Source of the DNA: Paracoccaceae bacterium
GTDB lineage: Bacteria > Pseudomonadota > Alphaproteobacteria > Rhodobacterales > Rhodobacteraceae
Length of the DNA: 64,000 bases
Assembly: GCA_902543185.1 (NCBI GenBank)
Contig: CACBXB010000003.1
Coordinates: forward strand, 62,001 to 126,000
Direction of reading: 5' to 3'
Made by a program: the position numbers and the translations under genes. Positions 26,883-35,530 of this stretch are shown here, in pieces. Position 1 is the first letter of the stretch. Each line of letters opens with the position of its first letter. The notes beneath the pieces were generated by a model, which was not told the origin of the DNA, did not search any database, and was given only the letters and a program-made list of their open reading frames with translations.

Positions 26883-27860
26883 TTAAAAATCCTTTATAGG
26901 CTGACTATTGATAAAATTATTCAATTGATCTTCATTAGGCATAGCGGGAGCGCACCCAGGTAATGAAACGACGATTGACGCACACGCTGAACCTCTAATT
27001 ACTGAATTTTTCAGATCATATCCTGACGCCAAAGAAGATAATAAGCCAGCCATAAAGCTATCACCAGCCCCATTCGGTTTAACGGCCTGAGTAGGAAAGA
27101 TTCCTGTCTTAATTTCTTCATTATTATATAAGGTTATCGCCCCTTCTTCACCCATTTTATAAATTATTAAACGATTTCCCTCAGATGCAAGATCTCTTGC
27201 TTTATTGAGACCTTTGTCAATACCGCCAGCCATAAAGCCAAATTCTTCATCATTACCAACAATCATGTCGCTTTCTTGACCGGCGCGAGACAAAACTTCC
27301 GATGCAACTTGTGGGCTTGGCCAAGAATATGGTCGATAATCAATATCAAAAATCACAGGAATGCCTTGAGCTCGTGCATTTTCAAATGCTCTGAAAGTAG
27401 CATCACGAGAGGGTTGGCCAGCAAACACTGTCCCAGCAGTGATTAACGCGGTAAATCGAGAATAGTCCACTTCGTCCATTTCGGAAGGCTTTACCTCAAA
27501 ATCTGCGGCACCGTTCCTATAAATTACGTTTTGAAAGTTATCGATACAACTTTCGTAGATCGCTAAAGATGTCCGGAATTCCCCAGCAACTGATTTAACA
27601 TATTCAGTTCCTACACCATAATAGTTTAGTCTATTAATACAAAACCGGCCAACAGCATCGTCTGAAACAGATGTTACAAGAGAAGCAACGGATCCAAGTT
27701 TACATAATCCAGCACAAATATTTGCAGATGACCCACCAAGATCTGATTTAAAGTTTTCGGCAAGTTCGCTCTTGGTTCCAATTGGATCTGCAAACATGTC
27801 CATCCCAGCCCGACCAAACACTACAAACCTATTTCCCTTAATGCCTTCAACAAGGTTCAT
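26883..27860 (-). CDS. iolC: 5-dehydro-2-deoxygluconokinase
   Basis: 325 aa PfkB-family kinase. It has the N-terminal GGSSANICAGLCKLG, and the C-terminal PfkB signature VKPNGAGDSFMAGLLSSL with catalytic Asp and anion hole. It phosphorylates 5-dehydro-2-deoxygluconate. Many proteobacterial IolC proteins are about twice as long because they carry a fused aldolase (DUF2090); this one is the short, kinase-only form, consistent with the separate class II aldolase gene at the end of the unit. Only 2 nt separate it from iolD. Confidence 0.92.
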   Translation of the reverse strand: MNLVEGIKGNRFVVFGRAGMDMFADPIGTKSELAENFKSDLGGSSANICAGLCKLGSVASLVTSVSDDAVGRFCINRLNYYGVGTEYVKSVAGEFRTSLAIYESCIDNFQNVIYRNGAADFEVKPSEMDEVDYSRFTALITAGTVFAGQPSRDATFRAFENARAQGIPVIFDIDYRPYSWPSPQVASEVLSRAGQESDMIVGNDEEFGFMAGGIDKGLNKARDLASEGNRLIIYKMGEEGAITLYNNEEIKTGIFPTQAVKPNGAGDSFMAGLLSSLASGYDLKNSVIRGSACASIVVSLPGCAPAMPNEDQLNNFINSQPIKDF

Positions 27861-27862
27861 AT

Positions 27863-29725
27863 TTAAACGCCCTTACGCTGTTTAACTCTTGATCTTTCCC
27901 AGTCTTTATGGGCTTCGTTAACTTTTGGATTAGTTGTAACGTGAGGCGTTCCCACTTCCCACCAAGCATGACCCTCCGCCGTCCAACCCTCATAAGGATC
28001 CACATCCATTACGATTACATAGGTTTTCTCCGATGCTTTTGCCCGTTTAAAGGCTTCTGTAAGTTCTGCTGCATTAGCTACCTTTTCTGCCGTTGCACCC
28101 ATTGAACTCGCGTGGACAACAAAATCCACTCCAAATGGCTCAGGTATAGTTGGGCAATCTTTGATTAAATTATTAAAACTTTCGTTACCTGTGTTATTTT
28201 GCAGCTTGTTAATCACTGCAAACCCTCCATTATCAAGCACAAGAGCTATAATTTTCTTTTTTGACAAAACAGATGAGTAAATATCTGAGTTGAGCATCAA
28301 ATAGGAACCGTCGCCACAGAATGTAATGACATCATTATCAGGTTCTCTTTCATCCTGAGCAATTTTTGCACCCCAAGCCCCAGAGATTTCATAACCCATG
28401 CATGAAAAACCAAATTCAACATCGACAGTACTAATGTCTAACGTCTTCCAATTAGCAGTAACTTCAGCCGGCAAACCGCCCGCAGCAGCAACAATTCGAT
28501 CTCTTTTGTCACAATGCTCGTTTACTACACCTATCGCTTGGGCATAGGAGTTGGGCTGATTTCCAGCTGAAATATTTTTAGCAACATATTTATTCCACTT
28601 AATTCTTTCATCCTGCGCTACCTGAACCCAATTTGATGGAGCGACGTAGTTTAAATTTTCTGACAATAATTCTAACGACAATTTAGCATCTCCCACCACA
28701 GATAAAGCCATGTGCTTTCCGGCATCATGCCTACCAGCATTCAAAGAGATGAATTTGGCATCGAGTGCAAAAGCTGTCCATGATCCAGTAGTAAAATCCT
28801 GTAATCGTGTTCCAACAGCAAGGATAACATCAGCATTTTCGGCTATGTGATTTGCGCTGTCCGATCCTGTAACTCCAATAGGGCCAATGTTAAGGGGGTG
28901 TTCATTCTTTAAATTTGCGCGTCCTGCTATAGTTTCAACAACTGGTATTTGATGTTTTTCAGCAAAGTTTTTTAATTGCTCGGTTGCTTTTGAGTACTGA
29001 ACACCGCCACCAGCAATAATCATAGGTCTTTTTGCTGATTTAATTAAATTTATTGCATCATTTATTTCATTAATATCGGGACTTTGTCTTCTTATGCGGT
29101 GAATTTTCTTTTCAAAGAATACTGTTGGAAAGTCATAAGTCCATCCTTGAACGTCTTGAGGTAAACCAAGAAAGGAAGGCCCACAGTCTGCTGGATCTAA
29201 CATTGTAGCAGTAGCATTTGGGAGAGACTGAATGACCTGTGCTGGATGTGTTATTCGATCCCAATAACGGCAAACCGGTTTGAAGGCATCATTTACACCA
29301 CAGGTTGGGTCATTAAAATTTTCCATCTGTTGAAGTACAGGATCGGGTAGTCTTGTTAGGAACGTATCTCCACAAAGCATCAGAAGAGGAAGACGATTTG
29401 CGTGAGCTAACCCTGCAGCTGTCAAAAGGTTTGCTGTTCCCGGTCCTGCGCTAGCTGTACAAAACATAAATCGTTGCCTTAGCCATTGTTTGGCATATCC
29501 TGCAGCCGCAAACCCCATACTTTGCTCATTTTGTCCCCGATAAAGTGGTAAAATATCTTGTTCAGAATATAAAGCTTCGCCTAAACAGGTGACGTTTCCA
29601 TGTCCAAAAATTCCAAAGCCCCCACCACAAAGGTGATATTCTTTCTCATCAATATTTATAAATTGGTTTGATAACCATTTAACGATTGCTTGTGCGGTAG
29701 TGAGTTTGATCGTTTCTTGTCCCAT
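27863..29725 (-). CDS. iolD: 3D-(3,5/4)-trihydroxycyclohexane-1,2-dione hydrolase
   Basis: 620 aa TPP enzyme that opens the ring of the inosose-derived dione. N-terminal PYR domain with CGGGFGIFGHGNVTCLGEAL and the Glu-containing NEQSMGFAAAGYAKQ. Central domain with PMIIAGGGVQYS. C-terminal PP domain with the TPP/Mg motif ITFCGDGSYLMLNSDIYS. The longer frame opens at 29758, but the ATG at 29725 (MGQETIKLT) has AAGAGAG upstream and matches family starts. First gene of the leftward unit, divergent from the iolG-like gene with 112 nt between starts for shared regulation; no local repressor gene is seen. Confidence 0.93.
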   Translation of the reverse strand: MGQETIKLTTAQAIVKWLSNQFINIDEKEYHLCGGGFGIFGHGNVTCLGEALYSEQDILPLYRGQNEQSMGFAAAGYAKQWLRQRFMFCTASAGPGTANLLTAAGLAHANRLPLLMLCGDTFLTRLPDPVLQQMENFNDPTCGVNDAFKPVCRYWDRITHPAQVIQSLPNATATMLDPADCGPSFLGLPQDVQGWTYDFPTVFFEKKIHRIRRQSPDINEINDAINLIKSAKRPMIIAGGGVQYSKATEQLKNFAEKHQIPVVETIAGRANLKNEHPLNIGPIGVTGSDSANHIAENADVILAVGTRLQDFTTGSWTAFALDAKFISLNAGRHDAGKHMALSVVGDAKLSLELLSENLNYVAPSNWVQVAQDERIKWNKYVAKNISAGNQPNSYAQAIGVVNEHCDKRDRIVAAAGGLPAEVTANWKTLDISTVDVEFGFSCMGYEISGAWGAKIAQDEREPDNDVITFCGDGSYLMLNSDIYSSVLSKKKIIALVLDNGGFAVINKLQNNTGNESFNNLIKDCPTIPEPFGVDFVVHASSMGATAEKVANAAELTEAFKRAKASEKTYVIVMDVDPYEGWTAEGHAWWEVGTPHVTTNPKVNEAHKDWERSRVKQRKGV

Positions 29726-29837
29726 TTTTGCTCTCTTTTCAAAATTTAGAATGGACATGTAAGCAGCTTGTGATTAGTGATTGCGCTAACAAGTTTTTGC
29801 CTTGGTTGCAATAATTTTCCTGAAGGATAAGTCAGAT

Positions 29838-30941
29838 ATGAGAGAAATCGGTATTGGCATCGTGGGCGGCGGATATATGGGTAAAGCGCATGCTGTTGCA
29901 ATGTCAGCGGTTGGGGCAGTTTTTAACACAAATTTGAGACCACGATTAGAGATGGTTTGTGGAGCGTCTCATAAATCATCCAAAAAATATCGCGATGCTT
30001 ATGGATTTAGACGGGCAGCGGATAGTTGGGAACAACTTGTCGAAGACGAAAAAGTTGAAGCTGTAATTATTGCGAGTCCCCAAAATACACACCTTAAAAT
30101 TGCACTGAAAGCTTTCACTCTGGGAAAAGCAGTTTTTTGCGAAAAGCCTTTGGGTGTCAGTGTGGAGGACGGAATGAAAATGGTGGCAGCCGCAAAGCAA
30201 AGTGGCGCGGTAAATATGATAGGTTTCAATTATATTCGATCACCCGCCAGTCAATTTGTTCGTCAACTCGTTGCAGATGGAGAAATTGGCGACATTACTT
30301 GGTTTCGAGGAGAGCATACTGAAGATTTTTATTCAAATCCCGAGAGCCCAGCTACTTGGCGGGCAAAAGGTCTTGAAAATGGTACCATGGGGGATTTAGC
30401 TCCTCATATGATCAATGCAGCTCTTGCCATCATGGGACCTATCAAAAGATTAAGTGCCGATGTCGCCACGGTACACTCATCTCGCCCTGGAGGGAAAGTG
30501 GAAAATGATGATCATGCCCAATTAATGTGTACTTTTAAAAATGGTGCAATGGGACACCTATACTTTAGCCGAGTAGCGACCGGTCGAAAAATGGGATATG
30601 CTTATGAAATTCATGGAACAAAGGGAGCAATTCGTTTTGATCAAGAAGATCAAAACGCAATTTGGCTCTACAAATCTCAGGATATTCCAGAAAAACAAGG
30701 ATTTAAGAAAATTTTAACGGGACCACACCACCCAGACTATGAACCGTTCTGTCAAGGTCCAGGTCACGGAACAGGTTATCAGGACCAAATAATAATTGAG
30801 GCTAGAGATTTTCTTACAGCTATAGAAACTAATTCGGAAATTTGGCCAAGCTTTAAAGACGGCTTAGAAGTTTCAAATGTGGTTGCAGCTTGTCACAAAT
30901 CTTCTAAATCAAAAAACTGGGTTGATGTTGATGCTGTCTAA
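29838..30941 (+). CDS. iolG: Gfo/Idh/MocA oxidoreductase, probable inositol-type dehydrogenase
   Basis: 367 aa. N-terminal Rossmann domain IGIGIVGGGYMGKAHAVAMS, the EKP motif in FCEKPLGVSVEDG, and the catalytic DxxxH region (GDLAPHMINAALAIMGP). Inositol dehydrogenases of this type oxidise myo-, scyllo- or chiro-inositol with NAD(P). I begin at ATG 29838, which has AAGGA upstream; the frame is open to a TTG at 29802. It heads the rightward half of the iol cluster, and its stop overlaps a start of the next gene (TAATG). A second dehydrogenase of the same superfamily follows iolE, so which one acts on myo-inositol is open. Confidence 0.82.
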   Translation: MREIGIGIVGGGYMGKAHAVAMSAVGAVFNTNLRPRLEMVCGASHKSSKKYRDAYGFRRAADSWEQLVEDEKVEAVIIASPQNTHLKIALKAFTLGKAVFCEKPLGVSVEDGMKMVAAAKQSGAVNMIGFNYIRSPASQFVRQLVADGEIGDITWFRGEHTEDFYSNPESPATWRAKGLENGTMGDLAPHMINAALAIMGPIKRLSADVATVHSSRPGGKVENDDHAQLMCTFKNGAMGHLYFSRVATGRKMGYAYEIHGTKGAIRFDQEDQNAIWLYKSQDIPEKQGFKKILTGPHHPDYEPFCQGPGHGTGYQDQIIIEARDFLTAIETNSEIWPSFKDGLEVSNVVAACHKSSKSKNWVDVDAV

Positions 30942-30955
30942 TGGAGAACAAAAAA

Positions 30956-31849
30956 ATGAACATTAGAGTAGGTAATGCACCTTGCAGTTGGGGTGTAGAG
31001 TTTTCACACGACCCTAGAAATCCAACCTGGGAGAAAGTTTTAGAGGAATGTTCTGGTGCTGGATATAAAGGTATAGAATTGGGACCTGTTGGATTTATGC
31101 CGGAAGATCCGGAAGTTCTTGGTGAGGCTTTAGAAAAATTTGACCTTGAGCTAATAGGGGGTGTTGTTTTTCGAGCATATCATGACGAAAACCAATGGGA
31201 AGATGTTCTGGATGGAACACATAGAACGTGTAAGGCTCTAGCAGCACACGGAGCTCAAAACCTCGTGCTTATCGATTCAATTTCTGAAAGACGTGCACCA
31301 ACAGCAGGCAGAGCAGATGAAGCTGTCCAAATGGATAAAGAAGAATGGATATCTTACAGAAAAAGATTAGAAACATCGGCCCGTATTGGAGCAGAGGAAT
31401 ATGGTTTGACCGTTGGTATTCATGCTCATGCGGCTGGATTTATGGATTTTGAACCAGAGTTAGAGCGGCTTTTATCTGAAGTAGATGAAAATATACTTAA
31501 GATATGTTTTGATACTGGCCATCATTCTTATGCTGGCTTCAATCCAGTAAAGTTTATGCAAAAATATATTTCTAGAATTTCATATGTGCATTTTAAAGAT
31601 ATAAATCCAGAGATTAAACAACATGTAATTGAAAGTCGTACTGATTTCTATGATGCCTGTGGCCAGGGAATATTCTGCAATCTAGGGGATGGAGATGTTG
31701 ATTTTCCAAAGGTCAGAAAAATCTTAATAGAAAGTGGTTTTGAAGGTTGGTGCACAGTAGAGCAAGATTGTGACCCGTTACTAGATCCTAATCCCCTTTC
31801 TGATGCACAATTAAATAGAAAATATCTTGAATCAATCGGTTTTTCATAA
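30956..31849 (+). CDS. iolE: inosose dehydratase (IolE-like TIM barrel)
   Basis: 297 aa xylose-isomerase-like TIM barrel. The beginning NIRVGNAPCSWGVEF is the IolE hallmark; metal ligands are suggested by GIHAHAAGFMD, ICFDTGHHSYAG, YVHFKDIN and the C-terminal CTVEQDCDP. It removes water from scyllo-inosose to give the dione used by IolD. ATG codons lie at 30941 and 30956; GGAG is 9 nt before the second, so I prefer that. Middle gene of the rightward unit, 12 nt before the next dehydrogenase. Confidence 0.9.
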   Translation: MNIRVGNAPCSWGVEFSHDPRNPTWEKVLEECSGAGYKGIELGPVGFMPEDPEVLGEALEKFDLELIGGVVFRAYHDENQWEDVLDGTHRTCKALAAHGAQNLVLIDSISERRAPTAGRADEAVQMDKEEWISYRKRLETSARIGAEEYGLTVGIHAHAAGFMDFEPELERLLSEVDENILKICFDTGHHSYAGFNPVKFMQKYISRISYVHFKDINPEIKQHVIESRTDFYDACGQGIFCNLGDGDVDFPKVRKILIESGFEGWCTVEQDCDPLLDPNPLSDAQLNRKYLESIGFS

Positions 31850-31861
31850 AGGTTTTTATAA

Positions 31862-32995
31862 ATGACAAAGCTTAGATGGGGTATGATTGGTGGGGGTGAG
31901 GGCAGTCAAATAGGACCTGCCCACAGATTGGGAGCATTAGCTGATGGTCTTTTCGAGTTCTCGGCAGCAGCTCTAGATCACCGTCCAGACGTAGGAAGAA
32001 GCTATGCCAAAACATTAGGTGTTTCCGAAAATCGGGCTTACGGCGATTGGAATGAAATGTTAACAAGCGAAGCTAAAAGAGACGATCGTATTGACCTCGT
32101 TACGGTTGCTACTCCTAACTCAACCCATTTTGAAATAACAAAGGCTTTTCTCGAAGCTGGTTTTAACGTTCTTTGTGAAAAGCCAATGACAATGACCATT
32201 GAGGAAGGTGAAGAAATTGTAAAAATTGCCAGTAAAGTTGGAAAACTATGTACGGTCAATTATTGTTATTCAGCTTACCCAATGGTCCGGCAGGCACGTG
32301 CTATGGTTCACAATGGTGAATTAGGAAAAATTCGTCTAATTGTAACTAATTTTAGCCATGGCCATCACGGCGACGCAGACGACGCGGATAACCCAAGAGT
32401 TCGTTGGCGATATGACCCAAAAATGGCAGGCGTTTCAGGTCAATTTGCTGATTGTGGCATTCACGCCCTACATATGGCCAGTTTTATTGCAAATGACGAA
32501 GTGGAAGTTGTCTCTGCAGATTTTGCCTCAACAATTCAAGGTCGCGAATTGGAAGATGACGCAATGGTTAATTTCCGAATGTCGTCGGGAATAGTAGGTA
32601 GATTATGGACTTCATCTGTTGCTATTGGTCGGCAGCACGGATTTGACATTCAAGTTTTCGGGGAAAAAGCTGGCTTAAAATGGATCTCAGAGCAACCCAA
32701 TCAACTTCTCTACTCAAAGATTGGAAATCGAACAGAAATAATTGAAAAAGGTGAAAATAATTTACATGAAGATGCTTCGAGGCTTTCTAGAGTGGCCATT
32801 GCTCATCCAGAAGGATTTCCTTTGGCAGTGGCTAATATGTACGTAGATATTGCGGCTACTATAAACGGAGATGTACGAGCAAACCTACCCACAGCTGCGG
32901 ATGGATTACGTTCAATGGCAGCCGTATATGCGGCTACTCAATCTGCAAGAAAAACTGGCAAATGGGTAGATGCAAGGCCGCCAATGTTTCGGTAA
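31862..32995 (+). CDS. second Gfo/Idh/MocA oxidoreductase of the inositol cluster
   Basis: 377 aa. NAD-binding start RWGMIGGGEGSQIGPAHRLG, the conserved NVLCEKPMTMTIEEGEE, and the catalytic CGIHALHMASFI. The GEGSQIGPAHR variant with the acidic linker resembles IolW/IolX-like or sugar dehydrogenases more than classical IolG. A role in scyllo- or other inositol stereoisomer oxidation, or reduction back to inositol, would fit its place after iolE, but this is inference. The gene ends 4 nt before the stop of a convergent small membrane protein gene. Confidence 0.82.
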   Translation: MTKLRWGMIGGGEGSQIGPAHRLGALADGLFEFSAAALDHRPDVGRSYAKTLGVSENRAYGDWNEMLTSEAKRDDRIDLVTVATPNSTHFEITKAFLEAGFNVLCEKPMTMTIEEGEEIVKIASKVGKLCTVNYCYSAYPMVRQARAMVHNGELGKIRLIVTNFSHGHHGDADDADNPRVRWRYDPKMAGVSGQFADCGIHALHMASFIANDEVEVVSADFASTIQGRELEDDAMVNFRMSSGIVGRLWTSSVAIGRQHGFDIQVFGEKAGLKWISEQPNQLLYSKIGNRTEIIEKGENNLHEDASRLSRVAIAHPEGFPLAVANMYVDIAATINGDVRANLPTAADGLRSMAAVYAATQSARKTGKWVDARPPMFR

Positions 32996-32999
32996 TTGA

Positions 33000-33239
33000 T
33001 TATTTTTTATGGAAATAACTATATAATGCTATACCCAGTGCAACTGCAGCTAAAGCTTCAGGAGTGACAGCAGATATGAAAAGAGCAACATTTGCAGCAA
33101 CGCTTGTTATATAGTTGCCTGAGGCTTCTCCCAGCAAAAGGTACAATAGCAATAAAATTGCAACTGTAAGCGCAAGAACTTCAACAATCCTAAATAAGAC
33201 GAGTTTTGCCTTTCTTGTAAGGTTATCAAAGTCATTCAC
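33000..33239 (-). CDS. 79-aa two-helix membrane protein
   Basis: Family unknown to me. A polar N-terminus (NDFDNLTRKAKLVLFRI) precedes a first transmembrane helix (about residues 19-39, VEVLALTVAILLLLYLLLGE), a short loop, and a second helix (about 45-74) ending in YSYFHKK. It sits 40 nt downstream of another small two-helix protein to which it seems related: both have an AK-rich start, a Leu/Ala first helix ending in LL-G, a V-x-N segment, and a GL/AL-ALG-type second helix with a basic end. Tandem duplication is likely. A holin-like, toxin-like or structural role is possible; nothing nearby indicates which. Confidence 0.72.
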   Translation of the reverse strand: MNDFDNLTRKAKLVLFRIVEVLALTVAILLLLYLLLGEASGNYITSVAANVALFISAVTPEALAAVALGIALYSYFHKK

Positions 33240-33279
33240 AACGTTGCCCTACTGCTGAGAGAATTATCTTATAGCTCGA

Positions 33280-33498
33280 TTAGCGCTGGAATAGCCAAAG
33301 GACCACACCAAGGGAAATCAAGCCTGCAAGGCCTGCATTACCCAATTGGCTGACTAGCGAAGTGATATTTCCCACTACGCCACCAAAAAAGGCCATGTTT
33401 GAAGCACCAACAAGTAACGACGCTACAATTGCTAAAGCTAGCAATGCGACACCGATTTCGGTTAAGTTTGCAATTGCTTTTTTTGCATTATCCAACAT
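33280..33498 (-). CDS. 72-aa two-helix membrane protein, probable paralogue of its neighbour
   Basis: I place the start at ATG 33498 (MLDNAKKAIANLTEIGV) because AGGAGA precedes it at ideal distance; the frame is open up to 33576 but that part is not membrane-like. Helix 1 is at about residues 14-34 (GVALLALAIVASLLVGA), then a Gly-rich loop FFGGVVGNITSLVSQLGNAG, and helix 2 (GLAGLISLGVVLWLF) ending QR. No recognised family. The strong ribosome site plus a long AT-rich palindromic leader suggest high or tightly controlled expression. Probably cotranscribed with the 79-aa gene 40 nt downstream. Confidence 0.75.
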   Translation of the reverse strand: MLDNAKKAIANLTEIGVALLALAIVASLLVGASNMAFFGGVVGNITSLVSQLGNAGLAGLISLGVVLWLFQR

Positions 33499-33670
33499 TA
33501 TTTTTCTCCTGTATGTTGTATGACCCGCAACGCAGATCATTGCAGAACCATAGTCGGCAAAAATCCGCTTAGTCAACGAAAAAGGAACAATTTGTAGTAT
33601 AAATCTACCGTAAATTGTGCTTTTTGTATCACATTTACTAGATATAGATTTCTAATAAAGTATATATCAG

Positions 33671-33691
33671 GAAAATTAATAATTAATTTTC
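33671..33691. repeat. perfect 10+1+10 palindrome
   Basis: GAAAATTAAT (33671-33680), central A, ATTAATTTTC (33682-33691). Symmetry suits a dimeric repressor site more than a terminator, since no GC-rich stem is present. It lies 170 nt upstream of the 72-aa membrane protein start. AT-rich palindromes arise easily by chance, so this is only suggestive. Confidence 0.4.
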
Positions 33692-33754
33692 TTTAAATTA
33701 AATAATTTTATTTCAATATGTTATGGTTTTTTCTTAAAGTTTTTTTGATACATA

Positions 33755-33783
33755 TTACAATCAATGAACATCATTGATTGTAA
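33755..33783. repeat. perfect 12-bp inverted repeat, operator-like
   Basis: TTACAATCAATG (33755-33766), spacer AACAT, CATTGATTGTAA (33772-33783). No U tract follows on either strand, so it is unlikely to be a terminator. It lies about 140 nt before the FKBP-rhodanese start and about 260 nt before the 72-aa membrane protein start, in reach of either promoter. Confidence 0.55.
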
Positions 33784-33923
33784 AATTTGACCAATGTCCT
33801 TAATTTTTTTTTTTTTAAATATTGAGTGCTAATCTATGAAAATCTCCAATAATTTCAGACCTTAACATTGAAAAAAAGAATCTAAAATTTAAATCAAAAG
33901 GTATAGGTTTAAGGATTTTGAAG

Positions 33924-34679
33924 ATGTTGAAAAACCCCTCTCTTTTTATTTTTCTCGCTATCATCGTTTTATTCACTGGCAATGTAGCTATTTCCTCTGA
34001 AAAAGAGCTGAAAATCACAATTAATGAAGAGGGATCCGGTGACCGTGCTGAAATTGGAATGTCAGTTTCTGTTCATTACACCGGAAAACTTGAAGATGGG
34101 ACTGTATTCGACAGTTCAGTCCCTCGTGGTCAGCCATTTACGTTCACTCTGGGAGCTGGACAAGTAATAAAAGGATGGGACCTTGGTGTCGAAGGAATGA
34201 CAATTGGAGAAAAAAGGAACTTGGTCATCCCTCCTCACCTAGGTTATGGAGCACGTGGCGCTGGCGCGACTATACCTCCGAATGCTACTCTAATTTTTGA
34301 CGTTGAATTACTAGAAGTCACAATGCCAATAAAACTTGGTGAATTGTCTCCTCAAGAATTTATTGATGCACAAGAAAACGGAGGGGTCGTAATAGATATC
34401 AGACGAGAGGAAGAGTGGCAGGAAACTGGAATTATAAAGGGGAGCCAAACGATTACAGCGTTCACGAAAAATGGTAAAATTCATCCAGATTTTCCAAAGA
34501 AGTTCTTTGACCTAGTCGACGACGTTGACGTGCCAATTTTGCTCTACTGCAGAACTGGCAATAGAACGGGTATCTTAGGAAAAGCTCTTATTGACCAAGT
34601 CGGACAAACAAATGTCAGCCACTTAAGCGATGGCATTGTAGGGTGGAAAAAACAAGGCTTTCCTATCATAGATTTCTAG
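33924..34679 (+). CDS. periplasmic FKBP-type prolyl isomerase fused to a rhodanese domain
   Basis: 251 aa. A signal peptide (about residues 1-24, LFIFLAIIVLFTGNVAIS) is followed by an FKBP domain (about 28-134: VSVHYTGKLEDGTVFDSS, GQVIKGWDLGVEGM, PPHLGYGARGAG, FDVELLEV) and a rhodanese domain (about 140-251: VVIDIRREEEWQETG, catalytic Cys209 in LLYCRTGNRTG). FKBP domains catalyse prolyl isomerisation; single rhodanese domains move sulfane sulfur or bind thiols. The fusion would join protein folding to thiol or sulfur chemistry in the periplasm, which is inference. Start: ATG 33924 with AAGGA 8 nt upstream (a TTG lies 6 nt earlier). Stands alone, convergent with the dioxygenase gene. Confidence 0.9.
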   Translation: MLKNPSLFIFLAIIVLFTGNVAISSEKELKITINEEGSGDRAEIGMSVSVHYTGKLEDGTVFDSSVPRGQPFTFTLGAGQVIKGWDLGVEGMTIGEKRNLVIPPHLGYGARGAGATIPPNATLIFDVELLEVTMPIKLGELSPQEFIDAQENGGVVIDIRREEEWQETGIIKGSQTITAFTKNGKIHPDFPKKFFDLVDDVDVPILLYCRTGNRTGILGKALIDQVGQTNVSHLSDGIVGWKKQGFPIIDF

Positions 34680-34691
34680 TTAAATTAAATT

Positions 34692-35495
34692 TTACTTTTT
34701 ATCAGTTTTTGAAAACAAAATAGGAAATTCATCCCCGTCAAACGGATCACCGTCTTTGTACGTGAGATCAGGAAAAGCCGGTGAAGTCGGCCCTGAACGT
34801 TTTACATATCTTGCGTCGTCGCCAACCCATCTTATAGAAATCACTCGCCGTCGGATTTTGGACGTATTTGCAGGAGCGCCATGTAGGGTTCTAAAGTGAA
34901 AAGCTACTGCATCTCCTGGATTCATTTCCCAACCGATAATATCAAATTGATCACGCATGTTCGCCACATCAGGGACAGCTTCACTTTTATCATCCTGAAA
35001 TAAATCAGTCCCGTCAAACCTTTGAGGTTTGAAATTTTTTCCCCATGCGTGGGAACCTGCAATATATTCAATTGTTCTTTCCCGTGGAATATAATCTAGC
35101 GGCACCCAAAAACTTACAGTCTGCTCCCCCTCACATAAGTAGTAAGGCTGATCTTGATGCCAGGGAGTAACGACCGAATTTCCAGGCTCTTTTACAAGTA
35201 TATGATCATGAAAAATGCGTGCCGTATTAGAATTCATAAGCTTTGCGGCGATCGAAGCCATTTTTGAATTTTTTACCAAATTCCGATAGCCATCAAATTT
35301 GTTCCAGACGACATAATCTTGAAAAAAAGCCTGACCACCGTCATCCGGCTTATATGTTCTTTCTCTCCAACTTGGATTTTCAATATTTTCTTCAATTGCA
35401 TTCTGGGCATCCGCAACGAATTCTCTGAAAACACCTTTTAATAAAACAGCTCCATTTATTGAGAAATTTTTTATATGTTTACTAGTGATGTCCAT
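34692..35495 (-). CDS. phytanoyl-CoA dioxygenase (PhyH) family protein
   Basis: 267 aa Fe(II)/2-oxoglutarate oxygenase. The iron site is seen as HxD in VTPWHQDQPYYL and the distal His in FHFRTLHGAPAN, with the 2-oxoglutarate Arg in RRRVISIRW. Substrates of bacterial PhyH proteins vary widely (lipids, amino acids, ectoine, phosphonates). It is followed 35 nt away, on the upstream side, by an SDR gene read in the same direction, so the two may act in one small catabolic or modification pathway. Substrate not determinable here. Confidence 0.82.
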   Translation of the reverse strand: MDITSKHIKNFSINGAVLLKGVFREFVADAQNAIEENIENPSWRERTYKPDDGGQAFFQDYVVWNKFDGYRNLVKNSKMASIAAKLMNSNTARIFHDHILVKEPGNSVVTPWHQDQPYYLCEGEQTVSFWVPLDYIPRERTIEYIAGSHAWGKNFKPQRFDGTDLFQDDKSEAVPDVANMRDQFDIIGWEMNPGDAVAFHFRTLHGAPANTSKIRRRVISIRWVGDDARYVKRSGPTSPAFPDLTYKDGDPFDGDEFPILFSKTDKK

Positions 35496-35530
35496 TATAT
35501 AACCTTAAAATTTTATTAGTCTTTCAACTT

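Larger units (their letters stand above)
33499..33923. other. AT-rich divergent leader with palindromes
   Basis: About 425 nt without a convincing gene, between the 72-aa membrane protein (leftward) and the FKBP-rhodanese gene (rightward). It holds two perfect inverted repeats listed separately (33671-33691 and 33755-33783), and long A/T runs including a 13-nt T run near 33807. Several TATAAT-like and TTGACA-like hexamers occur, but in such AT-rich DNA I will not name promoters. Confidence 0.5.

Noticed and set aside
33280-33498. VirB2/TrbC-like pilin reading of the 72-aa two-helix protein
   Set aside because: No signal peptide or processing site is evident and no type IV secretion or conjugation genes are in the window.
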